A stretch of 64,000 bases of DNA from Lachnospiraceae bacterium (GCA_017561985.1 JAFZAZ010000003.1:20384-84383); one strand, 5' to 3'. Shown: positions 38,157-46,610, counted from the first letter of the stretch. The notes: generated from the letters alone by a model not told the origin. Numbers and translations are program-made.

Positions 38157-39005
38157 TCATTTTTCGCCGTAATGAAAGATCCGAACCTGCGTGATCGTGA
38201 CCGGCGGATTCGGACGCAGTCTCGACGTCACCTTCACGCTCATCAGCGAATCCAGCACCTCATACCCCTCGTAGATCTGCCCGAACACGGTGTTGTGTCC
38301 GTACAGCCACGGCGCCCCGCCGTACTTCTCGTACACGGCGAGCTCCTCCGTCGTCAGCTCCGTTGCATACGCCTCCTTGAGGTAGTCCTCGAGGGTCATG
38401 TGGAACCGGTTGTCGAGCGGATCGCGAAGTCCCCTCACGACTGCCGCCTTCGTCTGTACGAAGAAGAACTGGATCGTGTTGGAACCGGGATCGCCCAGGT
38501 TCGCCATGCACAAAGCGCCGCGGAGCGGACGCAGGTTCTCCGAAATCTCGTTGGCGAAACCGCCCCCGTAGATGCTCTCACCGCTGACGCCCAGGCCTTC
38601 CTTGTCGCCGGCCTGCACAATGTAGTCCTCGACGACGCGGTTGATCTTGATACCGTCGTATTTGCCGCCGCCGGCAAGCGTCTTGAAATTCTCTACCGCC
38701 TTCCCGGCTTCCTCCGGGAACAGTCTGACGAAGATTGATCCGTGTCCCTCGACGACAAACTCCGCGCAGATATCTCCCTGCGCCGGCGTCTTCAATTGGT
38801 ATATCTCCTGTGCCTCGGGCCGGAGCGCAGGCTCCGTGTCGTCATCATCGGGATAGGTCGCGCCGGCCGTAGGAGTCGGTGTCGCGCTCGGCGTGACGGT
38901 CTCGTTCACAGGCTCGTCCTTGCCGCATCCCGCGAGAAGCAGAAGCGCCGCGACAAGCACCGAAACAGCCAGTATATATGCAATTGTCCGACACGACTTT
39001 TGCAT
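38157..39005 (-). CDS. Cyclophilin-type peptidyl-prolyl isomerase lipoprotein
   Basis: A 282-residue secreted foldase. Residues 1-26 are a lipoprotein signal (LLAGC), followed by a short Thr/Pro tether. The cyclophilin domain (about 65-275) contains FVRLFPEEAGKAVENFKTLA and the substrate pocket region. It differs from the canonical FxFHR site: the segment there reads GIKINRVVEDYIVQAGD. It probably helps fold exported proteins at the membrane surface. The ATG at 39005 has GGAGG upstream. Confidence 0.88.
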   Translation of the reverse strand: MQKSCRTIAYILAVSVLVAALLLLAGCGKDEPVNETVTPSATPTPTAGATYPDDDDTEPALRPEAQEIYQLKTPAQGDICAEFVVEGHGSIFVRLFPEEAGKAVENFKTLAGGGKYDGIKINRVVEDYIVQAGDKEGLGVSGESIYGGGFANEISENLRPLRGALCMANLGDPGSNTIQFFFVQTKAAVVRGLRDPLDNRFHMTLEDYLKEAYATELTTEELAVYEKYGGAPWLYGHNTVFGQIYEGYEVLDSLMSVKVTSRLRPNPPVTITQVRIFHYGEK

Positions 39006-39074
39006 CGTCTTTCCTCCGTCAGAGCACAATAACTCGAATATATACATATTACTGCAACACCGCCTTTTTTGCAA

Positions 39075-39113
39075 GAAAAAACATCGGGCGGGACACGTTC
39101 CGTCCGCCCGATG
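39075..39113 (-). terminator. Terminator after the serpin genes
   Basis: CATCGGGCGG pairs with CCGCCCGATG around a 12-nt loop, with six T on the minus strand. Confidence 0.9.
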
Positions 39114-39190
39114 CCGTATTGCAATTTTCGGTTATTTTCCGCGGTTTCGCCGCACGCTCTCCCCGCGCCGTTCCGCATTTTCCGAGCGCC

Positions 39191-40555
39191 TTACTCGTAC
39201 GTTCCGAGGAAAATGGGAAGGTTGTTCGCGTCGAGGATCATGTATACGAACGGGCGGTCCAGCGTCACGTTGTAGCCGATCGCCACGGACTCGGTCGCCA
39301 CGAAGATGCCGGTCGCCGCAGCCGCCTTCGTACCCTTGGCGTCAACGCTGATGAACGTCTTGTGGAGCACCTCTGCGACGTACGAGTTCGAATTCGGAAC
39401 GTCGATCATTCTGGTCAGATCCGCGCGCTCGATCTCAAACACGTCCTTCATGCCGAGTGCCTGCATCGTCTTGACGAGCGAGCACTCGTACTCCGCCTCA
39501 TACTTCGGCATACCGATCGTCACTTCGCCATGGTATGCATCTTTGATAAGGTCGGCGATCGTTCCGGGCTCCAGCGACGCGACAAGCTGCTTGACCGTGA
39601 CGCCCTCGTTCGGAAGGAGTGCCAGATACTTGAACTCTCCGCCCTCGTAATTCTTGATAAAACCTGTCGCCAGCGAGTTGTGGAGATAGATGCCGTTCGC
39701 CTCGCCGAACATCATGTCAACCTTGGTCTTCGTTCCGTCCTCGCGTGTGAACGTGAAGTTCTTTTGGATTCCGTCCTCCTCAAACTGTACTTCCCAGTTC
39801 GCCTCAAACGAGATCGCATTCAGGAGCACCATCGTGAGATCCGGAGGGAACTTATCGATCAGCTTCTTGATCATTCCCTTTGTGTTGGCCTCGACCCACC
39901 GGTTCAGCTCGGTGACCGCTGCCGCGTCGAAAGGTGAACTGAACACTGCCGCGCGGTACGAATCGGAAACCTTGTCGAGGAACGTCTTCGGCACAAACTT
40001 TGCGATCTCATCGAGGATCCACACCGAGTTCGCGCAGGTGAACTCCGGGCCTTTTTCGCGCTTCTTCGTCAGCATTCCGGTCCAGTACTCGAAGTATGCA
40101 TTGCGCTCATCCTCCTTCAGTCCGAGCACGTTGTTGATCTGTGCAAGCGTCTCGTTGTCGGCGCCGTTCGCAAGCATGCCGAACGCTGCGTAGATTGAGA
40201 ACGGTGACACCATTCGATTGCCGTCGCCCGTCTCACGGAACAGGTTGTACGCAAACGCTTCATACGCCTTCTTCATCACGTCGTCCATCGGCTTTCCCTC
40301 GGCCGCTTTGCCGGACGAGGTCGTCAGCTCCTTCGTCTTTCCGTTCGGAGCCGCAGTGGGCTCCGCGGTGGGCTCGGGCGTCGGCGTTCCGGTGACGGGA
40401 ATTGTCGGCGAAGGCGTTTTATTTTCCGCGTTCGAGCCGTTCCCCGCGTCGGACTTCTTATCGCTGCAGCCGGCGCATCCCAAGATCAAAACAAGCGCGC
40501 ACACAAGTGCAAGCAATCTCTTCTTCCGGGTTTTCCAATGTATCATTGTCATCAT
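39191..40555 (-). CDS. Serpin lipoprotein (first by coordinate)
   Basis: A 454-residue secreted protease inhibitor. A lipoprotein signal (ILGC) and a long Thr/Pro/Glu tether precede a complete serpin fold (about 90-454). The hinge before the reactive loop is GTKAAAATG, with Thr at P14 and small residues at P12-P9, the pattern of inhibitory serpins. Counting from the hinge gives P1-P1' of about Glu-Ser. The fold ends with the conserved DRPFVYMI and PIFLGTY strands. The start may be ATG 40555 or 40546. It lies 56 bases after the second serpin gene. Confidence 0.92.
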   Translation of the reverse strand: MMTMIHWKTRKKRLLALVCALVLILGCAGCSDKKSDAGNGSNAENKTPSPTIPVTGTPTPEPTAEPTAAPNGKTKELTTSSGKAAEGKPMDDVMKKAYEAFAYNLFRETGDGNRMVSPFSIYAAFGMLANGADNETLAQINNVLGLKEDERNAYFEYWTGMLTKKREKGPEFTCANSVWILDEIAKFVPKTFLDKVSDSYRAAVFSSPFDAAAVTELNRWVEANTKGMIKKLIDKFPPDLTMVLLNAISFEANWEVQFEEDGIQKNFTFTREDGTKTKVDMMFGEANGIYLHNSLATGFIKNYEGGEFKYLALLPNEGVTVKQLVASLEPGTIADLIKDAYHGEVTIGMPKYEAEYECSLVKTMQALGMKDVFEIERADLTRMIDVPNSNSYVAEVLHKTFISVDAKGTKAAAATGIFVATESVAIGYNVTLDRPFVYMILDANNLPIFLGTYE

Positions 40556-40611
40556 CCTTTCCTCTCTCCCGCCCTGCGGGATCATGCGTAAAATGCTGTC
40601 GTCCGTTCTTA

Positions 40612-41841
40612 CTACCGGTTCGTTCCGATGAACATCGGAAGATTGTTCTGATCGACGATCATATAAACGAACGGGCGATCCAGTTTGATGCTCTTGCCGG
40701 CGAGCGCCATGCTGAGCTTCATCACTACCGCAGTCGCCGCAGCCGCGGTGGTTCCCTCCGCGTCAAGTGTGAGCTGCGTCTTGTGGATCACCTCGTCCAC
40801 ATGCACATCAATCCTTCCGTCGAACAGGCCGCTGAAGTCGGCATCATTCGTAAATGCATTTCCCATGCCGAGCTCGCTCAGCACTTCGTTCAGCTCCTTT
40901 TCGTATTCGCAGGAGTACTTCGGGATGCTCAGAAGCACGCTCGCTTTCTCCGCATTCTTAAGAAGCCCGTCCACCATCTCCGGCGAGAGCTTCGACACGA
41001 CATCCTCAAGGCTTACGCCCTGCTTCGGAAGCAGCGCGATATACCGGTATTCGCCGTTGTCATAGGACTTCACACAGCCCGTGAGATAGTCATTTTCCAA
41101 ATAGAGCGAATCCGCATCGCCGTGCAGCATCTCCACCTTCGACACGGTGCCGTCCTCGTGGTAGAAAGACGTGTCCTTGGTCGTCTTGTACTCCTCAAAC
41201 GGCAGGGACCATTTGGCGTCGAGCGTGATCGCGTTCAGAAGCACCATGGCCGTGTTCCCGTCGAGTCTGTCGAGGATCTTCGGAATCCTCTTCTTCGTGT
41301 GTTCCGAAACCCACTCGTTGATCGCGTTGAGCGCGTCCTCATTCATCTCCGCGGCAAATACCTGCGCGCGGTAGTAGTCGCCGCACACCGAAAGGAAGTC
41401 TTTCCGCACGGACTTACTGAGGTCCTTCCTGACAAAGATCGCGTTCGAGTCGGTGAACTCTGTCCCCTCCGAGCCGGTCAGCTGTTTCTTCCATGCAGCC
41501 AGATAGGCGTTGCGCGAATTATCGGTCAGGCCGAGCAGCGCGTTCATCTGCGCCGCCGTGTCTCCGCCCGCACCATTTGCAAGCATCGACAGCACCGAGT
41601 ACACGGAATACGGCGAGATCAGGCAGGACTTGTCCTCTCCGATCGCACATTTTGCGAACAGGTTATAGGCAAATGCGGCGTACGCGCTGCGCATCGTATC
41701 ATCCATCTCGCGGAGCTCCGGCGTTCCGTCGGACGACCCCGTAAGCTCTGTCACGCCGTCCATCGCCGAACTTCCGCATGCGGTACATGCGATCACCAGC
41801 GCAACAAGCAATGCAAGCAGTCTCTTTCTCTGTTTTCTCAT
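40612..41841 (-). CDS. Serpin lipoprotein (second by coordinate)
   Basis: A 409-residue paralogue of the neighbouring serpin, upstream in the same unit. The lipobox is VIAC (Cys19); the tether is short. The hinge reads GTTAAAATA and the reactive loop is predicted to have P1-P1' of about Ser-Met, so its protease target should differ. It ends DRPFVYMI...PMFIGTN. The ATG at 41841 follows GGAGG by four bases, and a TATAAT (41880-41885) lies upstream. Confidence 0.92.
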   Translation of the reverse strand: MRKQRKRLLALLVALVIACTACGSSAMDGVTELTGSSDGTPELREMDDTMRSAYAAFAYNLFAKCAIGEDKSCLISPYSVYSVLSMLANGAGGDTAAQMNALLGLTDNSRNAYLAAWKKQLTGSEGTEFTDSNAIFVRKDLSKSVRKDFLSVCGDYYRAQVFAAEMNEDALNAINEWVSEHTKKRIPKILDRLDGNTAMVLLNAITLDAKWSLPFEEYKTTKDTSFYHEDGTVSKVEMLHGDADSLYLENDYLTGCVKSYDNGEYRYIALLPKQGVSLEDVVSKLSPEMVDGLLKNAEKASVLLSIPKYSCEYEKELNEVLSELGMGNAFTNDADFSGLFDGRIDVHVDEVIHKTQLTLDAEGTTAAAATAVVMKLSMALAGKSIKLDRPFVYMIVDQNNLPMFIGTNR

Positions 41842-41949
41842 AATTCCTCCATCCCTCCGCACAAGCGAAGTTCATTCGTATTATACCCTAGATACGCGGT
41901 GGAAATCGTTCTTTATGGAATTTTTTGCGAAAAATGTAAAAAAACGGTA

Positions 41950-42010
41950 TTGACATTGTAACAGTGTTACGCTATACTTGCGTTGTAACAGTGTTACGGA
42001 ACAATGTTAC
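41950..42010 (+). promoter_or_regulatory. Promoter with paired palindromic operators for the bactofilin operon
   Basis: Consensus TTGACA (41950-41955), 17-base spacer and TATACT (41973-41978). The palindrome GTAACA-G-TGTTAC occurs twice: at 41958-41970 inside the spacer and at 41985-41997 over the likely transcription start. A half-site ATGTTAC follows at about 42004-42010. This is the layout of a repressor-controlled promoter. Confidence 0.85.
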
Positions 42011-42037
42011 GCACTACGATTACGGAGGTGAACCGAT

Positions 42038-42442
42038 TTGGATCAGGAACAAAACCTTATTTCCAAAAAAGCGCTTCTCGCGCGCTACGGTATCTCCTAC
42101 GGCTCGCTGTACCGCTGGAAGCGGAAGGGATTGATCCCGGACGAGTGGTTCCTGCGGAAGGCGACCGTGACCGGGCAGGAAACGTATTTTCCGGAGGATT
42201 TGATCTGTGAGCGCGTGGAGCTCATCCTCGGAACAAAGGAAGATGTCCTTCTGGATGAACTGGCAGCCCGGCTCTCGGGGGAGAGTCAGCACAACGAGGC
42301 GTTTGCCGTGGAAACGACCTACGGCAGCCACACGTACCGCCTTGCGGACATACGCCGCATCATCGCAACCGATCCGGGCGGTGCCGAACGTGACATCACG
42401 CAAACTATTATTTCCATTATCAAGGGAGGAATCTCACAATGA
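42038..42442 (+). CDS. YhbD-like (DUF4004) protein with MerR-type helix-turn-helix
   Basis: A 134-residue protein. Residues 8-50 form a MerR-like DNA-binding segment (ISKKALLARYGISYGSLYRWKRKGLIPDEWF, in two helices). The remainder lacks the dimerisation helix of classical MerR proteins. It resembles Bacillus YhbD, which likewise precedes bactofilin genes. TTG at 42038 is the start, eight bases after GGAGGTG. Its stop overlaps the next gene by four bases (ATGA). It could be the protein that binds the promoter palindromes, but a TetR-like regulator elsewhere is equally possible. Confidence 0.75.
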   Translation: MDQEQNLISKKALLARYGISYGSLYRWKRKGLIPDEWFLRKATVTGQETYFPEDLICERVELILGTKEDVLLDELAARLSGESQHNEAFAVETTYGSHTYRLADIRRIIATDPGGAERDITQTIISIIKGGISQ

Positions 42443-43176
42443 GTGACAAGAAGCAGAATTACAGTATTGCCGGAAGCGGAAGCCTTCCGGGCGCGGATTA
42501 CAACGGGGACATCCGCATCAGCGGCAGCGGCAGAATCAACGGCTCCGCGATCTGCGACAGCTTTTCGATCGCCGGAAGCGGCCATGTGCACGGCGGCCTG
42601 ACCTGCCGCGAGTCGTTCCACGCAGGCGGAAGCGGCCATGTTGACGAAGATCTCACTGCCGAGAGCTTCTCCGCGAGCGGTTCCGTTACCGTCGGGGGAA
42701 ACGCCGGCATCCATGGCGAGTGCTCCTGCAGCGGCTCGGCAAAATTCGGCTCCCTTCAATGCGGTGAGCTGAGAGTCGGCGGTTCTCTCCGCTCCGAGGG
42801 CAACATCTCTGCGGAAAATGCCCGCATCCGCGGCGCTGTCACATGCCACGGTCTCATCAACGCGGAGACGCTCGACGTCGAGATCGGCGGCGACTGCTAC
42901 GCCGACTGCATCGGCGGGAGCTCCATCACCATCAAGCGCGGCACCAGCGCCGTCGGCTTCTTCTCCAAACTGTTCGGTCACGCCGCCGGTTACACCTTCA
43001 ACGTTACCAACAGCATCGAGGGCGATGAAATCTATCTCGAGAACGTCACCGCAGCCTCTGTGACGGGCCGGATCGTCAAGATCGGCGACAACTGCAAGAT
43101 CGGTTACGTGTCGTACACCGAAGGGATCGAAATCAGCGAAAACTCTCATGTAGACCGCTACGAGATCATCGGCTGA
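42439..43176 (+). CDS. Bactofilin-like polymer-forming protein
   Basis: A 245-residue protein built of short Gly/Ser repeats (ISGSGRINGS, AGSGHVHGG, AGGSGHVDED, ...), the signature of the bactofilin beta-helix, about 15-160. The C-terminal part contains two further beta-rich stretches. Such proteins polymerise without nucleotide and act as membrane-associated scaffolds. It is translationally coupled to the YhbD-like gene. It has no membrane segment itself. Confidence 0.85.
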   Translation: MSDKKQNYSIAGSGSLPGADYNGDIRISGSGRINGSAICDSFSIAGSGHVHGGLTCRESFHAGGSGHVDEDLTAESFSASGSVTVGGNAGIHGECSCSGSAKFGSLQCGELRVGGSLRSEGNISAENARIRGAVTCHGLINAETLDVEIGGDCYADCIGGSSITIKRGTSAVGFFSKLFGHAAGYTFNVTNSIEGDEIYLENVTAASVTGRIVKIGDNCKIGYVSYTEGIEISENSHVDRYEIIG

Positions 43177-43200
43177 CAGCCTCTCACACCGCCGATTTTT
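43168..43200 (+). terminator. Terminator overlapping the bactofilin stop codon
   Basis: ATCGGC pairs with GCCGAT followed by five T; the 5' arm lies in the last codons of the gene. Confidence 0.6.
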
Positions 43201-43213
43201 CTCCGGGGACCAC

Positions 43214-43242
43214 TTTACTTTGCCGGGAAACTGTGCTATTAT
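43214..43242 (+). promoter_or_regulatory. Promoter of tRNA-Arg
   Basis: TTTACT (43214-43219), 17-base spacer, TATTAT (43237-43242), about 12 bases before the tRNA. Confidence 0.6.
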
Positions 43243-43254
43243 ATGTCGTTGTCG

Positions 43255-43327
43255 GCGCTTGTAGCTCAGTGGATAGAGTAGTGGCTTCCGAAGCCAATGG
43301 TCGGGGGTTCGAATCCCTTCAGGCGCA
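43255..43327 (+). tRNA. tRNA-Arg(CCG)
   Basis: A 73-nt cloverleaf: acceptor GCGCTTG pairs with CAGGCGC, discriminator A, D-arm GCTCAGTGGATAGAGT, anticodon loop TTCCGAA giving CCG (reads CGG), and T-loop TTCGAAT. CCA is not encoded. Confidence 0.95.
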
Positions 43328-43335
43328 TAATGAAC

Positions 43336-43370
43336 AAGGCAGGAGAACGCATTGCTCTCCTGCCTTTTTT
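43336..43370. terminator. Terminator after tRNA-Arg
   Basis: An 11-bp stem AAGGCAGGAGA/TCTCCTGCCTT followed by six T. A-runs on the other side may let it serve the converging DUF5688 gene. Confidence 0.9.
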
Positions 43371-43406
43371 GTTTTTTCGGTACGGAAGTTTCTTTCGACT
43401 CGTCCT

Positions 43407-44375
43407 TCACCCGGCCGCAAGCAGCTTCTCGCGGAAGTCCTCCGGCATCAGGTTCTCGAACTCGCTGTAGCAGTACACCTCGTCCGATAGGAACTCCTGT
43501 AACGGCACCTGCGTCTCATTGATCTCGCGAACCATGTCCGAGAGCTTCCTCCGATCGTTCGCCTTCGAGACCGGAATCAGAATCACCTCGTGGATGCTCG
43601 ACGGAAGGATCCAGAAGTCCTCCCCGAGCTTCTCGCGGAACCGCTCCAGAAACGGCAGCGCAAGAAGCGCCGCGGCTCCCATGTTCGAGTTGCCGTTCGT
43701 GAGTACGTACATCGGAAACTCCCGGCGGCTCTCCTCGTTCGAAAGCGTCTCCTTCAGCCGGGCCTTCTCCTCATTTTCCTCCGAACCAAACGGAAGCTCT
43801 CCGTTGTCAAGAATCTCGAGAAGAACGTCCTCGATGCTTCGCAGCACCGGCGGAGCGCTCCGCTCCGCATTTTTGATCGCAAGGTCGGTAAGTTCCTCGG
43901 TCGTCACTCCCCACATGTCCGCCTGCTCGTCGGTGATCCGCACCGTTCCGACGCGACAGTCGTCCGTGTCCACGCTCCATTGAAAGCCGACGGCAAGGTC
44001 GCCGATCTCGATGTGCGGCATCGCGGCGAGCTCCTCCCGGTTTCTCTGCAGATTCATCAGCCGGAAGAACACCTTCTCCCGAATCGACTCAAAATCGAAG
44101 GACGGCTCCGTCTTCCACGGCTCCCTGCTGTCCTCGTACAGTTTCAGAATGTCCTCGAGGATGTGTTCCTCGATCCTCCCCTCCCGGTACTGCTCATAAT
44201 ACGGATCCAGATAGATCGTCGGCACAACGTTCCGGTCTCCGCACCGGATCATCAGCCCCTCCAGCGTCACGTTGTTGTTCTTCCGGACGCTCCTCAGGCG
44301 AACCTCGTACCCTTCCCCTAAATGCTCCCGCACCTGCTCCGCGATATCCGAGCAAAATGTTTGAAATGTTTTCAT
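43407..44375 (-). CDS. DUF5688 family protein
   Basis: A 322-residue soluble protein without a signal peptide or membrane segment. It resembles the DUF5688 proteins common in Lachnospiraceae: an N-terminal FC.DIAEQVREHLGEGYEVRLRSVRKNN-like start (read in pieces), then a middle rich in short helices and a C-terminal ML/PSSIHEVI segment. These proteins have no established function; many copies often occur per genome. The ATG at 44375 follows GGGGTG by nine bases. Confidence 0.65.
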   Translation of the reverse strand: MKTFQTFCSDIAEQVREHLGEGYEVRLRSVRKNNNVTLEGLMIRCGDRNVVPTIYLDPYYEQYREGRIEEHILEDILKLYEDSREPWKTEPSFDFESIREKVFFRLMNLQRNREELAAMPHIEIGDLAVGFQWSVDTDDCRVGTVRITDEQADMWGVTTEELTDLAIKNAERSAPPVLRSIEDVLLEILDNGELPFGSEENEEKARLKETLSNEESRREFPMYVLTNGNSNMGAAALLALPFLERFREKLGEDFWILPSSIHEVILIPVSKANDRRKLSDMVREINETQVPLQEFLSDEVYCYSEFENLMPEDFREKLLAAG

Positions 44376-44683
44376 GGCAAATACACCCCGATGTGATCGG
44401 GTCCTTTCTGATGTTTCACTCTCCTGCCATGCGCGCATTGGGGATAAAAAATGTTGCCGGTTTCCCGACAACATTATTGTAGCATGAACGCTCTTTTCGA
44501 GGCAAGCAGATCAGGCCTTTCCGGGCCGAGAATCAAACCGTCCGGTTTTGTGGAAAATGCAGCATTTTCCGGGGTCTGATTGCCTTTAAAGTCGCTGTAT
44601 TCGGTTGTTTTGCACAAGTTTCGCCGTCCCGCTTTGTGAGGCGCCTCCGGTTCTTTCATGAAGCCGCGTATGAGGCGGTTTTC
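44376..44683. other. Intergenic stretch with a terminator and a perfect inverted repeat
   Basis: No gene is supported; a 61-codon frame at 44474-44659 lacks a ribosome site. At 44450-44474 the pair AATGTTG/CAACATT with an inner CCGG-type stem is followed by six T on the minus strand, a terminator for the gene upstream. At 44552-44570 there is a perfect inverted repeat GGAAAATGC-A-GCATTTTCC. Confidence 0.6.
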
Positions 44684-46204
44684 TCATCGCATCGCTGAGA
44701 GCAGACGTGCCGCAAGAGCGTCGCTCATCGCGTCGCCGTAGCGGCTTCCCTGAAGGACATCCGCACCGCAGGCAACAGCAGCGCGCTCCGCCTTCTCGCT
44801 TCCCACGCCGGAGATCGCAAGCCCGACTCCGACCGCATGCGCAGCCTGCACCAAAACCGCGATCGCATTACCGGGCTCCGTGCCCGCAGCGTCCGCTCCG
44901 ACAGCGTCGGAGAGAACCCAGAGATCGACCGGAAGTCTGGTGAGGATCGATGCCGCACACTCCGGAAGGCCGTCGGTGACAACCGCAAAACGGATGCCGA
45001 AGTTCGCAAGACGGCGCATTCTCTCGGCCGCCTCCTCGGGGTTGCGCTGAAGCACCTGATCCGGGATCTCAAGGATCACATTTCTCGCATCGTACGAAAG
45101 ATCCTGAAGGATGTCGTACGTGGTCTTGGTGAGCTCGCTGTCCGCAAACATCCGCTCCGTCACGGGGATCACGAAGGTAATCCCTTCCGTCCCCTCCTCC
45201 GCACAATGGCGAAGGCCGTTCAGAACGCGGCGCACCATCGCGTCGTACACGACCGCGGCGTAACCGCTGTCCGAGATCTGGCGAAGCAGTTCACGGCCCG
45301 AGAGCACGCCCTCCGCCGTCGTGAGCGCAGGCGTGATCACAAGCTGGATGATCCGACCGGAAGCAGCCTCCACGCGCGGCGTGACCGGGTACTCCACACG
45401 GCCCGCGCGCACAGCGTCCGCAACCATCGCGCGGCGCGCCATCCGCTCCATCGTCTCCGAGGCGAGCGCCTCGGTATAGAAGCAATACCGGCTCTCCGGA
45501 GACTCCTGTGCCTCGCGCAGAGCAAGTCCCAGATTCATATCAAGAAGCTGCATCGTGTCGCCGTGTTCGGGCGCAAGCACGACCGCACCGTAGACGATCG
45601 GCAAGACCTCCGCGCCGTTGCTCATCACGGGGAGCGTCAACAGCTTGAACAGCTTGTCGATCTTGCCCTCGTAATCCTTGCGGTGTGCGATCCTCCTGGT
45701 CAATACGGCAAATGCGTCCTCCGAGAGACTCACCAGCAGATCGTCCTCGGTGTTGAGCGCGTTTTTGAGGCGCTGCAGGATCTCCTGCCGCATCTCCGCG
45801 TTGTTCCTTCCGAGCAGCGACACCGCGCTCGCCTCTCTGCTGTGAAACTCAAAAATGACGAAGCCGATGTCCTCGCCCTCGCGGTGCAGCTTCATTGCCT
45901 CGCGGAACTCGTCCGCAAGTTTCTGGCGGTTCGGCAGATCCGTGTTGGCGTCGTAGTAAGCCATGCGGCTGACCCTGTCGCATTTTGCGCTGAGCTCCGC
46001 CGTCTGTTCGCGCAGGCGGTCGCGCTCCTGTGCCGCGTCGCGGCCGAAATCCTCAGCCCGGCGCAGCTTGCCCTCGGTCTCCGCAAGCGCCTTCGACTTT
46101 TTCGACAAAAGCGTCTGCGCAGCGCGCCAGCGCTCGAAAAATGTAGCCGTCGCGATCAGCGCCGTGATGGCAATCAAAACCGTGATGATCAAAGCGATTT
46201 TCAT
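44684..46204 (-). CDS. Degenerate GGDEF-EAL protein
   Basis: A 506-residue protein. One membrane helix (about 4-22) and a coiled coil (25-80) precede a GGDEF-like domain (82-240) whose signature reads SEDAF in place of GGDEF, and an EAL-like domain (262-500) in which the EAL signature is QLVITPA. The EAL fold is still visible at the end (ADVLQGSRYGDAM, matching the usual VQGY...P(M/I) segment). Both catalytic sites are therefore missing. It is likely a cyclic di-GMP or protein-binding scaffold rather than an enzyme. The ATG at 46204 follows GGAAGGAG. It starts 31 bases beyond the tRNA operon terminator. Confidence 0.82.
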   Translation of the reverse strand: MKIALIITVLIAITALIATATFFERWRAAQTLLSKKSKALAETEGKLRRAEDFGRDAAQERDRLREQTAELSAKCDRVSRMAYYDANTDLPNRQKLADEFREAMKLHREGEDIGFVIFEFHSREASAVSLLGRNNAEMRQEILQRLKNALNTEDDLLVSLSEDAFAVLTRRIAHRKDYEGKIDKLFKLLTLPVMSNGAEVLPIVYGAVVLAPEHGDTMQLLDMNLGLALREAQESPESRYCFYTEALASETMERMARRAMVADAVRAGRVEYPVTPRVEAASGRIIQLVITPALTTAEGVLSGRELLRQISDSGYAAVVYDAMVRRVLNGLRHCAEEGTEGITFVIPVTERMFADSELTKTTYDILQDLSYDARNVILEIPDQVLQRNPEEAAERMRRLANFGIRFAVVTDGLPECAASILTRLPVDLWVLSDAVGADAAGTEPGNAIAVLVQAAHAVGVGLAISGVGSEKAERAAVACGADVLQGSRYGDAMSDALAARLLSAMR

Positions 46205-46234
46205 AACCTTCTCCTTCCACAAAACACCAGGAAA

Positions 46235-46268
46235 ACAAAAAGACCCTACCTCCGGATGGAGATAGGGT
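46235..46268 (-). terminator. Terminator of the tRNA operon
   Basis: An 11-bp stem ACCCTACCTCC/GGAGATAGGGT (one G-U) followed by CTTTTTG on the minus strand. Confidence 0.9.
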
Positions 46269-46273
46269 AAAAA

Positions 46274-46347
46274 TCGAGGCGACGTGACTTGAACACGCGA
46301 CCCCCGCGTCCCTAACACGGTGCTCTACCAAACTGAGCCACGCCTCG
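46274..46347 (-). tRNA. tRNA-Pro(AGG)
   Basis: A 74-nt cloverleaf: acceptor CGAGGCG/CGCCTCG, discriminator A. The acceptor and D-arm are identical to the Pro(CGG) gene at 46518-46591. The anticodon stem is CCGTG/CGCGG and the loop TTAGGGA, giving A34-G35-G36. G35, G36, G37 and A73 are Pro identity elements. T-loop TTCAAGT is acceptable. A34 is unusual for a bacterial tRNA-Pro. Confidence 0.88.
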
Positions 46348-46401
46348 AACTTGCGCCTTGTCGCTCCGAGCGGTTCCGTCCGAAGTTTCAAAACGAAAAA
46401 A

Positions 46402-46474
46402 AGCTGGAAATCAGATTCGAACTGACGACCCCTTCATTACGAGTGAAGTGCTCTACCGGCTGAGCTATTCCAGC
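46402..46474 (-). tRNA. tRNA-Thr(CGT)
   Basis: A 73-nt cloverleaf: acceptor GCTGGAA/TTCCAGC, anticodon stem CTTCA/TGAAG with loop CTCGTAA (anticodon CGT, reads ACG), T-loop TTCGAAT. Middle gene of a three-tRNA unit. Confidence 0.95.
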
Positions 46475-46517
46475 ATGCGCATATGCGCTTCTCCCGGAAA
46501 ACATCCCCGAAAGATAA

Positions 46518-46591
46518 TCGAGGCGACGGGATTCGAACCCACGACCTCTGCGTCCCGAACGCAGCGCTCTACCAAACTGAGCCACGCCTCG
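46518..46591 (-). tRNA. tRNA-Pro(CGG)
   Basis: A 74-nt cloverleaf: acceptor CGAGGCG/CGCCTCG, anticodon stem CTGCG/CGCAG with loop TTCGGGA (anticodon CGG), T-loop TTCGAAT, discriminator A. First gene of the tRNA unit. Confidence 0.95.
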
Positions 46592-46610
46592 AATTTTCGC
46601 GTGCTTTGAT

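Noticed and set aside
44474..44659. A 61-codon minus-strand frame
   Set aside because: No ribosome site; it overlaps a terminator and an inverted repeat.
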